A stretch of DNA of 7,635 nt from Chloroflexota bacterium (GCA_023380675.1 JAMCRS010000108.1:1-7635); one strand, 5' to 3'; shown: positions 1 to 6,541, numbered from the stretch's first letter. Numbers and translations: made by a program. Notes: generated by a model not told the origin, from the sequence alone.

Positions 1-2919
1 GAGGTACAGCTCGGCGAGGGAAAGCGCGATCCGGATATTAAAGTGGGGCGCGTCGAGTTTGTCCGCCATATCGCGCGCGCTCTCCAGCAGCATGAGCGCC
101 TCGTCGAGATCGCCGCGACCCTGCGCGGCCAGACCCAGGTTGGCGAATCCGCCGGCTGCCTGTTCGGAATTGCCGTTCGCCTCGGCCTCGCTCACGGCGC
201 GTTTGAACCAGCTCTCGGCCTGGTCCCATTGTCTTTCGGCCAGGGCGATCTCGCCGCGCGTGCTGTAGAGATACTGCAGCGGGAGACGGATCGCGCGTTC
301 TCCCGCCAGCGCCAGTGCCCGGTCGACGTTCTCACGCGCCGCGTTGACGTCGCCGGCGAGCAGTAGGTGATAGGCCAGATTGTTGTAACCGAGCAGCTCG
401 GCGTATTCGTCCCCGGCCGTCTGGGCCAGCTCGATCGACTCGCGGTACGCGTGAATGGCACGCTCCAGCTCGCCCCGTTCCGCCAGCAGGGTCCCCAGCG
501 CAAAGCGGCTGCGCGCCGCGAGCTCCGGCAGGTTGTTCTCCCGCGCGTGATCGAAAGCCCGGCTCAGGTGCATTTCCGCGTCATCGCCAGGTGACGAGCC
601 GAGGAGATAATGTGCCATCGCGTGCGACTCGACGTCGCCTTCTTCGTCCATCAAGGCGATCCCTTGCTCGATCCAGTGCCGCGCTTCGTCGAAGCGGCCT
701 TGCGGGAAGAACGTCTCCGAGATGCCGAGCGCGGCGCGGCCGGCGCAGCGGCGGTCCCCGAGTGACTGTGCCTCGCGCAGCGCGGATTGAAAAACGTCGC
801 GCGCCTGGGCGAGCTCGCCCTGCCGCAGCAGGACCCGTCCCAGCTCGAACCGCCGTTTGGGCGTCGCTTCGAGCGAAATCGCCTGCCGATAGAAATTCAC
901 GGCTTCCGCCGCGGCGGCGAGTGCGAGCGCGCGTTCGGCCGCCATCTCGGCGTAACGCGCCGCGCGCGCGGCATCGCCGGCCTGAACGTAATGTGCGGTC
1001 AATTGGCCGGCGATCTGAGGCAGCCGTCCGGCGTGGATGGCCTCGAGCGCTTCCGCCGCGCGCCGGTTCAAGAATGCGCGACGGGCGCCGCTGAGTGAGT
1101 CGGCGACGACGGTCGCGACGAGGGGATGCGAGAACTCGTAGCGGGTACCGTGTTCGACCAGGACCGAAGCGCTGAGGAGCGCGTCGAGTGCCTGCCGCGT
1201 CTCTTCCTCGCCGCGGCCGCTGGTGCGCCGGAGGGTCGCGAAATCGAATTCGGGAGCGAGCACCGCCGCAGCTTGCAGGACCTGGCGCGCGGATTCCGGC
1301 AGACGGTCGACCCGTCCGCGGATCAATTCCGTGAGCGCGGGCGGGACCTGGTCCGTGCCGGCGCGAATCAGCTCGATCAAAAAGTAGGGATTGCCGGCGG
1401 TCTGCGAGTGGACCCGATCGGCCAGCGCCGGATTGCCGCCGAGCGAGACGATGAGCGCGGCCGACTCGGCGTTCGTCAGTCGCGCGAGAGGAAGACGCCG
1501 GGCGATCCCTTCGCGTGTCCAGCCGGCGGTCAGGTGGACGAGCGCGGCCGGCGCGTCTTCAGACCGATAGGCCGTCACGAGCAGCAGCGCGTGTCCCTGC
1601 AGGCGATGGACGAGATAGCCGAGCCAGTCGAGCGTGGCGCGATCGGCCCAATGAACGTCGTCGACGAAAAGGACGGTCGGACGGGTCTCGATCGCGAGGA
1701 GACACTGGACGAACGCCTCGAACAGGCGGCGGCGTTCCTCATCGTCCGGCAGATTGGGCGGCGGAGACAGGTCGACGTGTCGCCGACGGATGTCCGGCAA
1801 GAGTCGAGCGACCTGGGAGAGCCAGACCGGCGGGACCGGGGAGGGATTCCCGAACAGGCGCTCGGCAACATTGCTCCGGCTGAAGAGCTCGGTGAGGGGA
1901 GCGAACGGCAGACCCTGGGTCGAATCCAGGCAGCGTGCGGCGAGCACGGTGAGGCTCGGCGTAAGGGAGGAGAACCATTCCTGCCACAGCCGCGACTTGC
2001 CGATTCCGACTTCGCCGGTGACGAGGACGACGCGCACGTCGCCGCGCATCGAGGCATCCAGCTCGGCGTCGAGCGTCGCACGCTCGACGCGGCGGCCGAT
2101 GTAATGGAGGCCGGTGCGGCCAGCGGGTTGTTCGGAGGGCGCGGGGACGCGAAGAGGGGCGGCCGGCGCGGACGAAAACGTGCCGGCGACGATCGAATCG
2201 CGGAGCGCCTGCGTCTCCGGCAAGGGCGGGACGCCGAGCTCGCGGTCGAGCTCGGCACTGAGCTGGTCGTACGCGTGAAGCGCCTGCGCGCGCTCGCCGA
2301 GGCGCGCGTGGGCACGCATGATCGCGCGGTACATCGGCTCCTGCAATTCGTCGAGTGCGACGGCGAGCTGCGCCGCGTCGATCGCGGCGCGCCAGTCGTT
2401 CTGCTTTTCGAAAGCGTCGACCAAGGTAGCGAGCGTGCGCAAATTCAGTTGGCCCAAGCGTTCGCGCTCGCCCGTTAGCCAGATCTCGAATTCGGGCGCG
2501 TCGGCTACGATTAACCCGTCGAGGAACGGGCCGCGATAGAGCGTCGCGGCTGCCTTGAGGCGCTCGATCTCTGCCCTTCCGTCCCCGTCTGGGCGCGGCG
2601 ATCCTGGGCCGGTGAGCCTCTGGTATTCCCACACGTCGACCCAGGTGGCAGGCGCGATCGCGAGCCGGTTGTCGTCGGCCAGGATGTCGTCGCCGAGCGT
2701 CTTGCGAATCTGCCAGAGCGTGTTGCGCAGGTTTTTCCGGGCAGCCTCGCCGGCGCTTGACGCCCAGAGCAGGCCGAGGATGTGGTCGCGCGTTTGTGGC
2801 TCACGCGTCGCCGCCAGGTAGCCGACGAGGGCGACGGCTTTGGCGGCGTTCAGTTCCACGTTAGAATCGTGCAGCTCGAATTTCGGCGCGCCGAGGAAAT
2901 AGAGACGAGGCGTTTGCAC
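1..2919 (-). CDS. BTAD-domain (SARP/MalT-like) transcriptional regulator with ATPase and TPR repeats, C-terminus cut by window edge
   Basis: One unbroken frame runs from a GTG at 2919 off the left edge (973 codons, no stop seen). The N-terminus (about 1-95, beginning VQTPRLYFLGAPKFEL) reads as an OmpR-like winged helix. A bacterial transcriptional activation domain follows from Y128 (YRGPFLDG) to about 242, ending in the typical ELGVPP stretch. An AAA-type ATPase comes next, with Walker A GEVGIGKS (K308) and Walker B VLFVDDVHWAD (D420, D421). From about 640 the protein is helical TPR-like repeats to the edge. Proteins with this order are large one-component regulators in which ATP and TPR-bound partners gate DNA binding; the ligand and target genes cannot be read here. 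The GTG start is chosen because the winged helix begins at once after it and a promoter lies 7 nt upstream. A LuxR-type C-terminus is possible but outside the window. Confidence 0.93.
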   Translation of the reverse strand, partial: MQTPRLYFLGAPKFELHDSNVELNAAKAVALVGYLAATREPQTRDHILGLLWASSAGEAARKNLRNTLWQIRKTLGDDILADDNRLAIAPATWVDVWEYQRLTGPGSPRPDGDGRAEIERLKAAATLYRGPFLDGLIVADAPEFEIWLTGERERLGQLNLRTLATLVDAFEKQNDWRAAIDAAQLAVALDELQEPMYRAIMRAHARLGERAQALHAYDQLSAELDRELGVPPLPETQALRDSIVAGTFSSAPAAPLRVPAPSEQPAGRTGLHYIGRRVERATLDAELDASMRGDVRVVLVTGEVGIGKSRLWQEWFSSLTPSLTVLAARCLDSTQGLPFAPLTELFSRSNVAERLFGNPSPVPPVWLSQVARLLPDIRRRHVDLSPPPNLPDDEERRRLFEAFVQCLLAIETRPTVLFVDDVHWADRATLDWLGYLVHRLQGHALLLVTAYRSEDAPAALVHLTAGWTREGIARRLPLARLTNAESAALIVSLGGNPALADRVHSQTAGNPYFLIELIRAGTDQVPPALTELIRGRVDRLPESARQVLQAAAVLAPEFDFATLRRTSGRGEEETRQALDALLSASVLVEHGTRYEFSHPLVATVVADSLSGARRAFLNRRAAEALEAIHAGRLPQIAGQLTAHYVQAGDAARAARYAEMAAERALALAAAAEAVNFYRQAISLEATPKRRFELGRVLLRQGELAQARDVFQSALREAQSLGDRRCAGRAALGISETFFPQGRFDEARHWIEQGIALMDEEGDVESHAMAHYLLGSSPGDDAEMHLSRAFDHARENNLPELAARSRFALGTLLAERGELERAIHAYRESIELAQTAGDEYAELLGYNNLAYHLLLAGDVNAARENVDRALALAGERAIRLPLQYLYSTRGEIALAERQWDQAESWFKRAVSEAEANGNSEQAAGGFANLGLAAQGRGDLDEALMLLESARDMADKLDAPHFNIRIALSLAELYL

Positions 2920-2926
2920 GCCTCGT
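2905..2926. repeat. Perfect 8-bp inverted repeat over the start site of the BTAD regulator
   Basis: ACGAGGCG (2905-2912) and CGCCTCGT (2919-2926) are perfect inverted arms around a 6-nt spacer. The element abuts the -10 box and covers the predicted transcription start and the GTG codon. A dyad at this place could be an operator for autoregulation. The predicted mRNA begins inside it, so it would not form a complete RNA hairpin. The function is inferred. Confidence 0.5.
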
Positions 2927-2954
2927 ATTATAGTGGAATATGGCGCGGTGTCGA
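2927..2954 (-). promoter_or_regulatory. Sigma-70-type promoter of the BTAD regulator, probably giving a leaderless mRNA
   Basis: On the minus strand a -35 TCGACA (2954-2949, 5 of 6 to TTGACA) and a perfect -10 TATAAT (2932-2927) are separated by 16 bp. The -10 ends 7 nt before the GTG at 2919, so transcription should start at or within a base or two of the start codon. No usable Shine-Dalgarno fits: a GAGG lies only one base from the GTG. Both boxes are seen directly; leaderless translation is inferred from the spacing. Confidence 0.72.
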
Positions 2955-3244
2955 ACGCGCAAAGAGGGGGACGCTGTACGCGAATGTGAACCGTTTTGAA
3001 ACACGGGTCATTGTGAGAATGAACCGCCAGTTCGTGTAAGATATACTCTGAGCAAAGCCATTCAAAACGATCTCCCTTTCGCAGGCACCCTAGAAACGCC
3101 TGCCTCGACAATCCCAAAGCGGCTCAAGCCGGGCGGCTGCCGTGGGCAACCATTGCCGGCCTCGGATGACGCGCGGAGATGGCAGTGGCGGGATCTCGAA
3201 CGTTGAGCCGTCGCTTTCGACCAACGGCAACGGTTGCGGCAGAG

Positions 3245-3357
3245 ACCCGTTTTCTCGCAGCAATACCTTCGCCAAATCTCCCGCGCGAGCGTGGACCGCA
3301 ACCCGTTTTCTGCGAGAAAACGGGTTTTTGGCGACGGTATTGTCACAGAAAACGGGT
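3245..3357. repeat. 113-bp nested imperfect inverted repeat with CCCGTTTTCT core
   Basis: The outer arms pair in two blocks. ACCCGTTTTCT (3245-3255) matches AGAAAACGGGT (3347-3357) perfectly, and CAATACCTTCGCCAAA (3261-3276) matches 3327-3342 at 15 of 16 positions. A small internal loop (3256-3260 / 3343-3346) separates the blocks. The apex holds a second, perfect hairpin of the same core (3300-3326). The core is thus present four times, twice in each direction. This could be a REP/MITE-like non-autonomous element, or a structured RNA if transcribed. No transposase or clear target-site duplication was seen. Confidence 0.7.
3300..3326. repeat. Perfect 12-bp hairpin at the apex of the nested repeat
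   Basis: AACCCGTTTTCT (3300-3311) and AGAAAACGGGTT (3315-3326) pair perfectly around a 3-nt GCG loop. On the plus strand five T residues (3325-3329) end the stem, which resembles an intrinsic terminator. No plus-strand gene lies upstream, and the minus strand has no T-run after the stem. I therefore keep it as part of the repeat. Confidence 0.75.
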
Positions 3358-3397
3358 TTCTTTCGGACGCGCGGCGGATTCGACGACTAGGCGAGGC

Positions 3398-3417
3398 AGA
3401 AACGGGCTTTTTGCCCG
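3398..3417. repeat. Degenerate copy of the repeat core with a small hairpin
   Basis: AGAAACGGGC (3398-3407) resembles the AGAAAACGGG core seen twice just upstream. Its end forms a 5-bp stem, CGGGC (3403-3407) with GCCCG (3413-3417), around TTTTT. It looks like a diverged fifth copy of the core, about 40 bp beyond the nested repeat. Confidence 0.4.
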
Positions 3418-3767
3418 GTCGTTCGTATCGCGAGTGAGGATTAGGGCGAAGCGAGGGAACGCAGTTCTTGCACCGTCGGCTTTCAGTACTTGGGATGAAT
3501 TTTCACGGCTCAGGCTAGTCATTGAGTTCCGCGATTGATCGTTCGCGGGCCCTCTGCCAAAGAGCTTAACGGCGGACAGTATCCAATGCGGCGCCGGAAT
3601 AAGGCACATCGATTGAATTCCCAAGAATGCGGAGCTATGAAAACTTGCATGTTGCGTTCATGGAACGATCGCATTGCCTTTGTTGGGTCGGTTCAGTGTG
3701 ATTTCAGGCGCACGTTTTGCTGATCGCCCAGGTGTGCAAAGAGAGTGTGGAGAAACAGTAAGTCATT

Positions 3768-3840
3768 GCAATCTCGCGCGGAGCATCAAGAGCGCACATT
3801 TCACTTCAACGCAAGCACCCGCATCAACGCGCGAGATTGC
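3768..3840. repeat. Perfect 13-bp inverted repeat with 47-bp spacer
   Basis: GCAATCTCGCGCG (3768-3780) and CGCGCGAGATTGC (3828-3840) are exact reverse complements. The 47-bp interior encodes nothing visible. The element lies about 50 bp from the point where the DUF3800-like remnant loses homology. Terminal repeats of a tiny mobile-element relic are one reading and a protein-binding dyad is another; neither is proven. Confidence 0.6.
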
Positions 3841-3890
3841 TTCGGGCGCTGCGCACCCTCGCAACACTTGCACCGCACGCAAGTGCCCAA

Positions 3891-4069
3891 CCCTGACAAC
3901 ACTCTGAACGCATCTGGCAGAGTGGTCTTGTCGGCAACGAGCACCCAGCTTTCAAAATCTGCCCGAGCGAGCGCCGTGAACACCCGCTCCCTCAAGCGTC
4001 TCGATGTGAACGAATGAAAACGAGACTGACCTCCCCTGCTTCGTCTCCTGCGAAGTTCAACGTAATCAT
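3891..4069 (-). pseudogene. Degraded remnant of a DUF3800-like gene
   Basis: Two out-of-phase pieces read like the start and middle of a DUF3800 protein (a family with an Asp-rich N-terminal motif, often near mobile DNA). The first begins at ATG 4069 behind a GGAGGGGGAAGG stretch (4085-4074) and reads MITLNFAGDEAGEVS; its frame closes with a TGA at 3994-3992. The second, in another frame from about 4022, reads RFHSF then LRERVFTALARADFESW, VLVADKTTLPDAFRV and LSG, after which resemblance stops at about 3891. About 40-50 residues normally between these pieces are missing, so an internal deletion with frameshift plus loss of the C-terminal part is the simplest explanation. The family assignment is from memory of family motifs, not from a search. 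The gene cannot make a working protein. Confidence 0.55.
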
Positions 4070-4181
4070 TGGCCCTTCCCCCTCCGTTGCTCTCCACCAC
4101 CTCGATTCGCTCGTTATGCTCGTTTGGCGCGTATGACCCTGGACGTCAGGAGAGCGTTGTTCCGGTGAGACCCGGCGGTGG

Positions 4182-4844
4182 TCACGGCTCCGGCGGGTCA
4201 TCCACGATTCCGTTCCGCACGGCGACAGCAGCGGCCTCGGTGCGTGAGTTGACGCCGAGCCGGTTGAAGATGCTGGCGAGGTGCGCTTTGACCGTCCGCT
4301 CGGTGATGTTCAGGCGCGCGGCGATCTCTTTGTTCTGCGCGCCGCGTACGATGAGGGCGAGCACCTGTCTTTCGCGTTCGGTGAGTCCGGGAAGGTCGCG
4401 TTGCGGCGCTGACGCCGCGCTCCTGGCCCGCGCGAGAACGCGCTGGACGATCTCCGGCTTGAGGAGCGTCTCCCCGCGCGCGGCAGCGCGGATGGTGTTC
4501 AAGAGCGTCTCGCGATCGGTGTCCTTGAGCAAATAACCGAGCGCGCCGGCGCGCAGCCCGCGCACCATCCGGTCGTCTTCGTTGTACGTCGTCAGGATGA
4601 CGATCGCGATCTCGGGTTGCTGCGCTCGAATCCGGTCGATGGCGGCCAAGCCGTCCAGGCGCGGCATTTGCAGGTCCATCAGCACCACGTCCGGCTTGAG
4701 CTCGCCCGCCATCTCGACCGCCTGCGCGCCGTCGGCGGCCTCTCCGATCAACTCGATATCCGCTGCAGTCTCCAATATGAGCCTCAGCCCCTCGCGTACG
4801 ATCAGGTGGTCGTCGGCAATGACGACTCGAATCTTGTGTTCCAT
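4182..4844 (-). CDS. NarL/LuxR-family response regulator
   Basis: A full-length 220-residue regulator of the usual size for the family. The receiver domain (about 5-120) has the acidic pair D11/D12, phospho-acceptor D57 in VVLMDLQMP, T85/T86 at the switch position and K107 in GYLLKD. A linker leads to a LuxR-type helix-turn-helix (about 154-213) with LTERERQVLALI and the recognition segment NKEIAARLNITERTVKAHL. All key residues are present, so it should be phosphorylated and bind DNA as a dimer. The ATG at 4844 has GAGGT (4853-4849) four bases upstream. It lies 12 nt behind the stop of the kinase gene in the same operon, so that kinase is the expected partner. Targets are unknown; the palindromic spacer near 6171-6219 is a reasonable candidate. 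Confidence 0.95.
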   Translation of the reverse strand: MEHKIRVVIADDHLIVREGLRLILETAADIELIGEAADGAQAVEMAGELKPDVVLMDLQMPRLDGLAAIDRIRAQQPEIAIVILTTYNEDDRMVRGLRAGALGYLLKDTDRETLLNTIRAAARGETLLKPEIVQRVLARARSAASAPQRDLPGLTERERQVLALIVRGAQNKEIAARLNITERTVKAHLASIFNRLGVNSRTEAAAVAVRNGIVDDPPEP

Positions 4845-4856
4845 GAGGACCTCGAC

Positions 4857-5339
4857 TCAAGGCGTGAGATGGCGCTCCAACGCCGCCTGGGGTAATGGCT
4901 CTGCGGCATGGTCGACCACGTCTTCGCCGATCGGCAGGCGAAGGCGCAGAGATGTCCCGCCGTTGGGTGAGCTCGCCACCTGCAATTCTCCGCCGGCGAG
5001 ACGCGCCCTCTCCCGTATACCCAACAGACCGTAGTGCCCCGGCGGAATAGACGCCAGATCAAAGCCGCGTCCGTCGTCGCGGACGTCGATCGCCAAAGCT
5101 GCGCCCTCGCTTTTGGCTTCAATCCACACTTGCTGTGCCCGCGCGTGCTGCGCAATATTCGTGAGTCCCTCTCTTACGGCGCGAACCACGCATTCCTTTG
5201 CGTCATCGGACAGAGTTGCCGGCAAGGCGACGCTCACCTCACACGAAATGGCCGTGGCATCGGTGAAATGCCGGGCTTCGTCGCGGAGAGCGGCGTCGAG
5301 GTCGCCGACAGCCGGCTGGCCGGCGCGCAGATCGTCGAT
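4857..5339 (-). CDS. Histidine kinase, C-terminal ATPase part (downstream of a frameshift)
   Basis: This is the catalytic half of the kinase that begins at 6130. Kinase-like sequence is readable in this frame from 5339 (IDDLRAGQPAVGDLDAALRD), immediately where the upstream frame departs. The first start codon in frame is GTG at 5237, giving a 126-residue piece. Counting from that GTG, the HATPase_c fold shows the N box with N27 (VREGLTNIAQHA), the G1 box DVRDDGRGFD (54-60), the GLLGIRER box (70-77) and the final GGTSLRLRLP. ATP-binding residues look intact. The TGA at 4859-4857 lies 12 nt before the response regulator. Either the base count at 5341 is wrong and this belongs to one 424-residue kinase, or it is made separately by re-initiation at the GTGA overlap with the stop of the other half. 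Confidence 0.85.
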   Translation of the reverse strand: MDDLRAGQPAVGDLDAALRDEARHFTDATAISCEVSVALPATLSDDAKECVVRAVREGLTNIAQHARAQQVWIEAKSEGAALAIDVRDDGRGFDLASIPPGHYGLLGIRERARLAGGELQVASSPNGGTSLRLRLPIGEDVVDHAAEPLPQAALERHLTP

Positions 5340-6130
5340 CGCGCGTCGGCAAGCGTGGCGCGCGCACGCGTCATGGCCTGCTGGAGTATCGCCTGCGCGC
5401 GTTCATGGTTGCCGCTCGCCAGGTGCGAGTCCGCCGCTTCGAGCTGCAGGATCAGCCCGGCCAGCCCCTGCGCGAGCGTGTCGTGCAGCTCACGCGCCAT
5501 GCGCTGGCGCTCGTTGGCGATCGTCAGATCCTCGACGCGCAGGGCGTACTCGGACAACTGGCGGTGAGCCGACTCGAGCTCGGCGAGGAGCGCCTGGGCG
5601 CGTGCGCGCGCCTCGCCCTGCCGGCTGTACATCGTGACGTAGACGACGACGAACAACGTCATCGGGAGGGCGACAAGCATCCAGGTCTGCATCAGGCTGC
5701 CATCGCTGAGGAGGGTCAGATCGAGCGGTGCCAACACGAGAATGACCACGATCGCAGCCGCCCAGGCGGCGGGCTTGCGAAGAATGCCAACGGATTCGCC
5801 GATCATCGTCATAAAAAGGCCCACCACGAGCTGAGAGCTCGACGCGATCAGCGGAAGTGCAAACGCGAGCGCGCCCTGGAACACGAGATAGGTGACCGCA
5901 CGCGGGCGGGTCTCGACCAACGACGGGCTGTTCCAGTGCAGAACGATGTGAAGAAGCATCAAGAGCGTAAAGGGGATGAAGCGCTCCGGCGCGCGCACTG
6001 CCGGCGAAGCGTAGATCGCCAGCAGATACAGGCCGGCGAGAACGGCGACGACGATGAAGAAAAATGGTCGCTCCTCGTCCAGTGGATCAACCCGGTTGGC
6101 AGTCTGCGCGGTATTCGTGTTCGGTTCCAT
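5234..6130 (-). CDS. Sensor histidine kinase, membrane and HisKA_3 part, frameshifted near residue 264
   Basis: The N-terminal half of a NarX/DesK-style kinase. Numbering from ATG 6130, about six hydrophobic segments (roughly 23-42, 51-66, 78-97, 101-117, 123-141, 150-168) form the membrane sensor, with no large external domain. A helical linker (172-205) leads to the HisKA_3 dimerisation helix ERQRMARELHDTLAQGLAG, with phospho-acceptor H216. Sense is lost after ATLADAR (about codon 264); the remaining ~35 codons to the TGA at 5236-5234 do not look like kinase. Adding one base at about 5341 restores a normal 424-residue kinase. A TTG 11 codons upstream (6163) is possible, but a -10 box lies between it and the ATG, which favours the ATG. 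The stimulus is unknown. Confidence 0.88.
   Translation of the reverse strand: MEPNTNTAQTANRVDPLDEERPFFFIVVAVLAGLYLLAIYASPAVRAPERFIPFTLLMLLHIVLHWNSPSLVETRPRAVTYLVFQGALAFALPLIASSSQLVVGLFMTMIGESVGILRKPAAWAAAIVVILVLAPLDLTLLSDGSLMQTWMLVALPMTLFVVVYVTMYSRQGEARARAQALLAELESAHRQLSEYALRVEDLTIANERQRMARELHDTLAQGLAGLILQLEAADSHLASGNHERAQAILQQAMTRARATLADARSTICAPASRLSATSTPLSATKPGISPMPRPFRVR
5339..5342 (-). other. Frameshift site in the histidine kinase gene
   Basis: On the minus strand the sequence GACGCGCGATCGACGATC crosses from the frame reading A-D-A-R to the frame reading I-D-D-L-R. The net change equals one base missing, or four lost if the usual two-residue-longer ADARxAIDDL form is assumed. The site lies in a CG-dinucleotide run, where slippage or sequencing error is easy. 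Confidence 0.8.
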
Positions 6131-6139
6131 GGTGTCATC

Positions 6140-6145
6140 ATTATA
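6140..6145 (-). promoter_or_regulatory. -10 box of the kinase/regulator operon, near-leaderless
   Basis: A perfect TATAAT (6145-6140, minus strand) ends 9 nt before the ATG at 6130, so the transcript should begin within about three bases of the start codon. No good -35 is seen at 16-18 bp. A GGACA-containing match (6174-6170) lies too far away at 24 bp. The missing -35 could mean that an activator is needed. No Shine-Dalgarno is visible in the short leader. Confidence 0.5.
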
Positions 6146-6170
6146 CAGCGCGTCGGCTCGCAACGCTATT

Positions 6171-6219
6171 GTCCGGCCGGACTTGCGTTCGGACAGTGTC
6201 CAAATGGACGAGGCTGGAC
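6171..6219. promoter_or_regulatory. Cluster of GTCC/GGAC palindromes in the divergent spacer
   Basis: Within 49 bp lie a perfect 12-bp palindrome GTCCGGCCGGAC (6171-6182), GGACAGTGTCC (6191-6201), and GTCCA/TGGAC arms (6198-6202 / 6205-6209), with a further GGAC at 6216-6219. They sit between the kinase start and the promoter region of the gene at 6300. That fits an operator for a dimeric regulator, possibly the adjacent response regulator. The palindromes are seen; their role is inferred. Confidence 0.4.
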
Positions 6220-6235
6220 GTCGTCTAACCGCACG

Positions 6236-6264
6236 ATGACGGCCGACTCAAAATGCCTTACATT
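6236..6264 (+). promoter_or_regulatory. Possible promoter of the membrane-protein gene
   Basis: ATGACG (6236-6241, 4 of 6 to TTGACA) and TACATT (6259-6264, 4 of 6 to TATAAT) are spaced by 17 bp. They would give a leader of about 30 nt containing the ribosome binding site. Both boxes are weak, so this is only a candidate. Confidence 0.3.
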
Positions 6265-6284
6265 GTCAACGTGGCATCAAATCG

Positions 6285-6290
6285 GGAGGT
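6285..6290 (+). promoter_or_regulatory. Ribosome binding site for the gene at 6300
   Basis: GGAGGT, within a GGGAGGTGG stretch, lies 9 nt before the ATG at 6300. It fixes the start and shows that the 5' end of this gene is native, unlike its 3' end. Confidence 0.75.
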
Positions 6291-6299
6291 GGAACCTGA

Positions 6300-6541
6300 A
6301 TGGGAGCGAAGAGTCTGTTCGTCAACGTAGGCAAGCTGGTGTTGTGCAGCGCCGCCGTCAGCGCCGGACTGATCGCCGGCGGGATGGCGGCCGCATTTCT
6401 CCGCTTGACTCCGCCGCCCATGCCGGCCGGCGTCGACGCCGGAAGCGCGGCGGCCGCGTTCGTGCTGGAGAGTCCGCTCTTTGCGCTAGCGCTCGTTCTG
6501 ATCGGACGCGGCCTTGCGGGCGGATTCGCGAGCCGTGCGCT
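6300..6541 (+). pseudogene. Truncated small membrane-protein gene, 3' end replaced by purD sequence
   Basis: About 80 codons of a hydrophobic protein beginning MGAKSLFVNVGKLVL. Two membrane helices are likely (about 13-33 and 50-68), joined by a Pro-rich loop LTPPPMPAGVDAG. I do not recognise the family. From about 6542 the DNA encodes PurD in another frame, so the native C-terminus is missing; the open frame continues to a stop ending at 6623 with purD-derived nonsense. The row from 6421 is 46/60 GC, matching the left part of the window. It is divergent from the kinase operon (169 bp between starts), so it may once have been regulated by it. The exact join is uncertain by about 10-15 bases because the residues just after it are also hydrophobic in this frame. 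Confidence 0.6.

Larger units (their letters stand above)
2955..3890. other. Long non-coding stretch with repeats and no credible gene
   Basis: About 940 bp without a convincing gene. Short open frames occur on both strands, but none has a ribosome binding site, a recognisable domain or consistent codon use. Base composition is uneven: the row from 3601 is 26/60 GC, far below the flanking genes. The stretch contains the inverted repeats listed separately, plus a distant 9-bp pair CGTTTTGAA (2992-3000) / TTCAAAACG (3061-3069). A plus-strand TATACT at 3042-3047 has no good -35 at normal spacing and no gene behind it. I read this as decayed intergenic DNA. Confidence 0.6.

Noticed and set aside
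1126..2478. Long plus-strand open frame of 450 codons opposite the BTAD regulator
   Set aside because: It is antisense to the ATPase and BTAD domains, which read clearly on the minus strand. Its own translation is rich in Arg, Glu and Gly, has no domain, and comes from GC-rich codon bias.
3019..3047. Plus-strand promoter with TATACT at 3042
   Set aside because: There is no acceptable -35 at 16-18 bp, no extended -10 and no gene downstream.
3300..3329. Intrinsic terminator on the plus strand
   Set aside because: The hairpin plus T-run fits, but no plus-strand gene lies upstream and the hairpin is part of a larger symmetrical repeat.
3245..3417. CRISPR array suggested by recurring cores
   Set aside because: The copies are inverted, unevenly spaced and only about 10 bp long. 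There are no regular spacers and no cas genes.
3062..3624. Several short open frames on both strands in the intergenic stretch
   Set aside because: They overlap one another in different frames and cross the inverted repeats, which explains their similar-looking peptides on both strands. They lack ribosome binding sites and recognisable domains.
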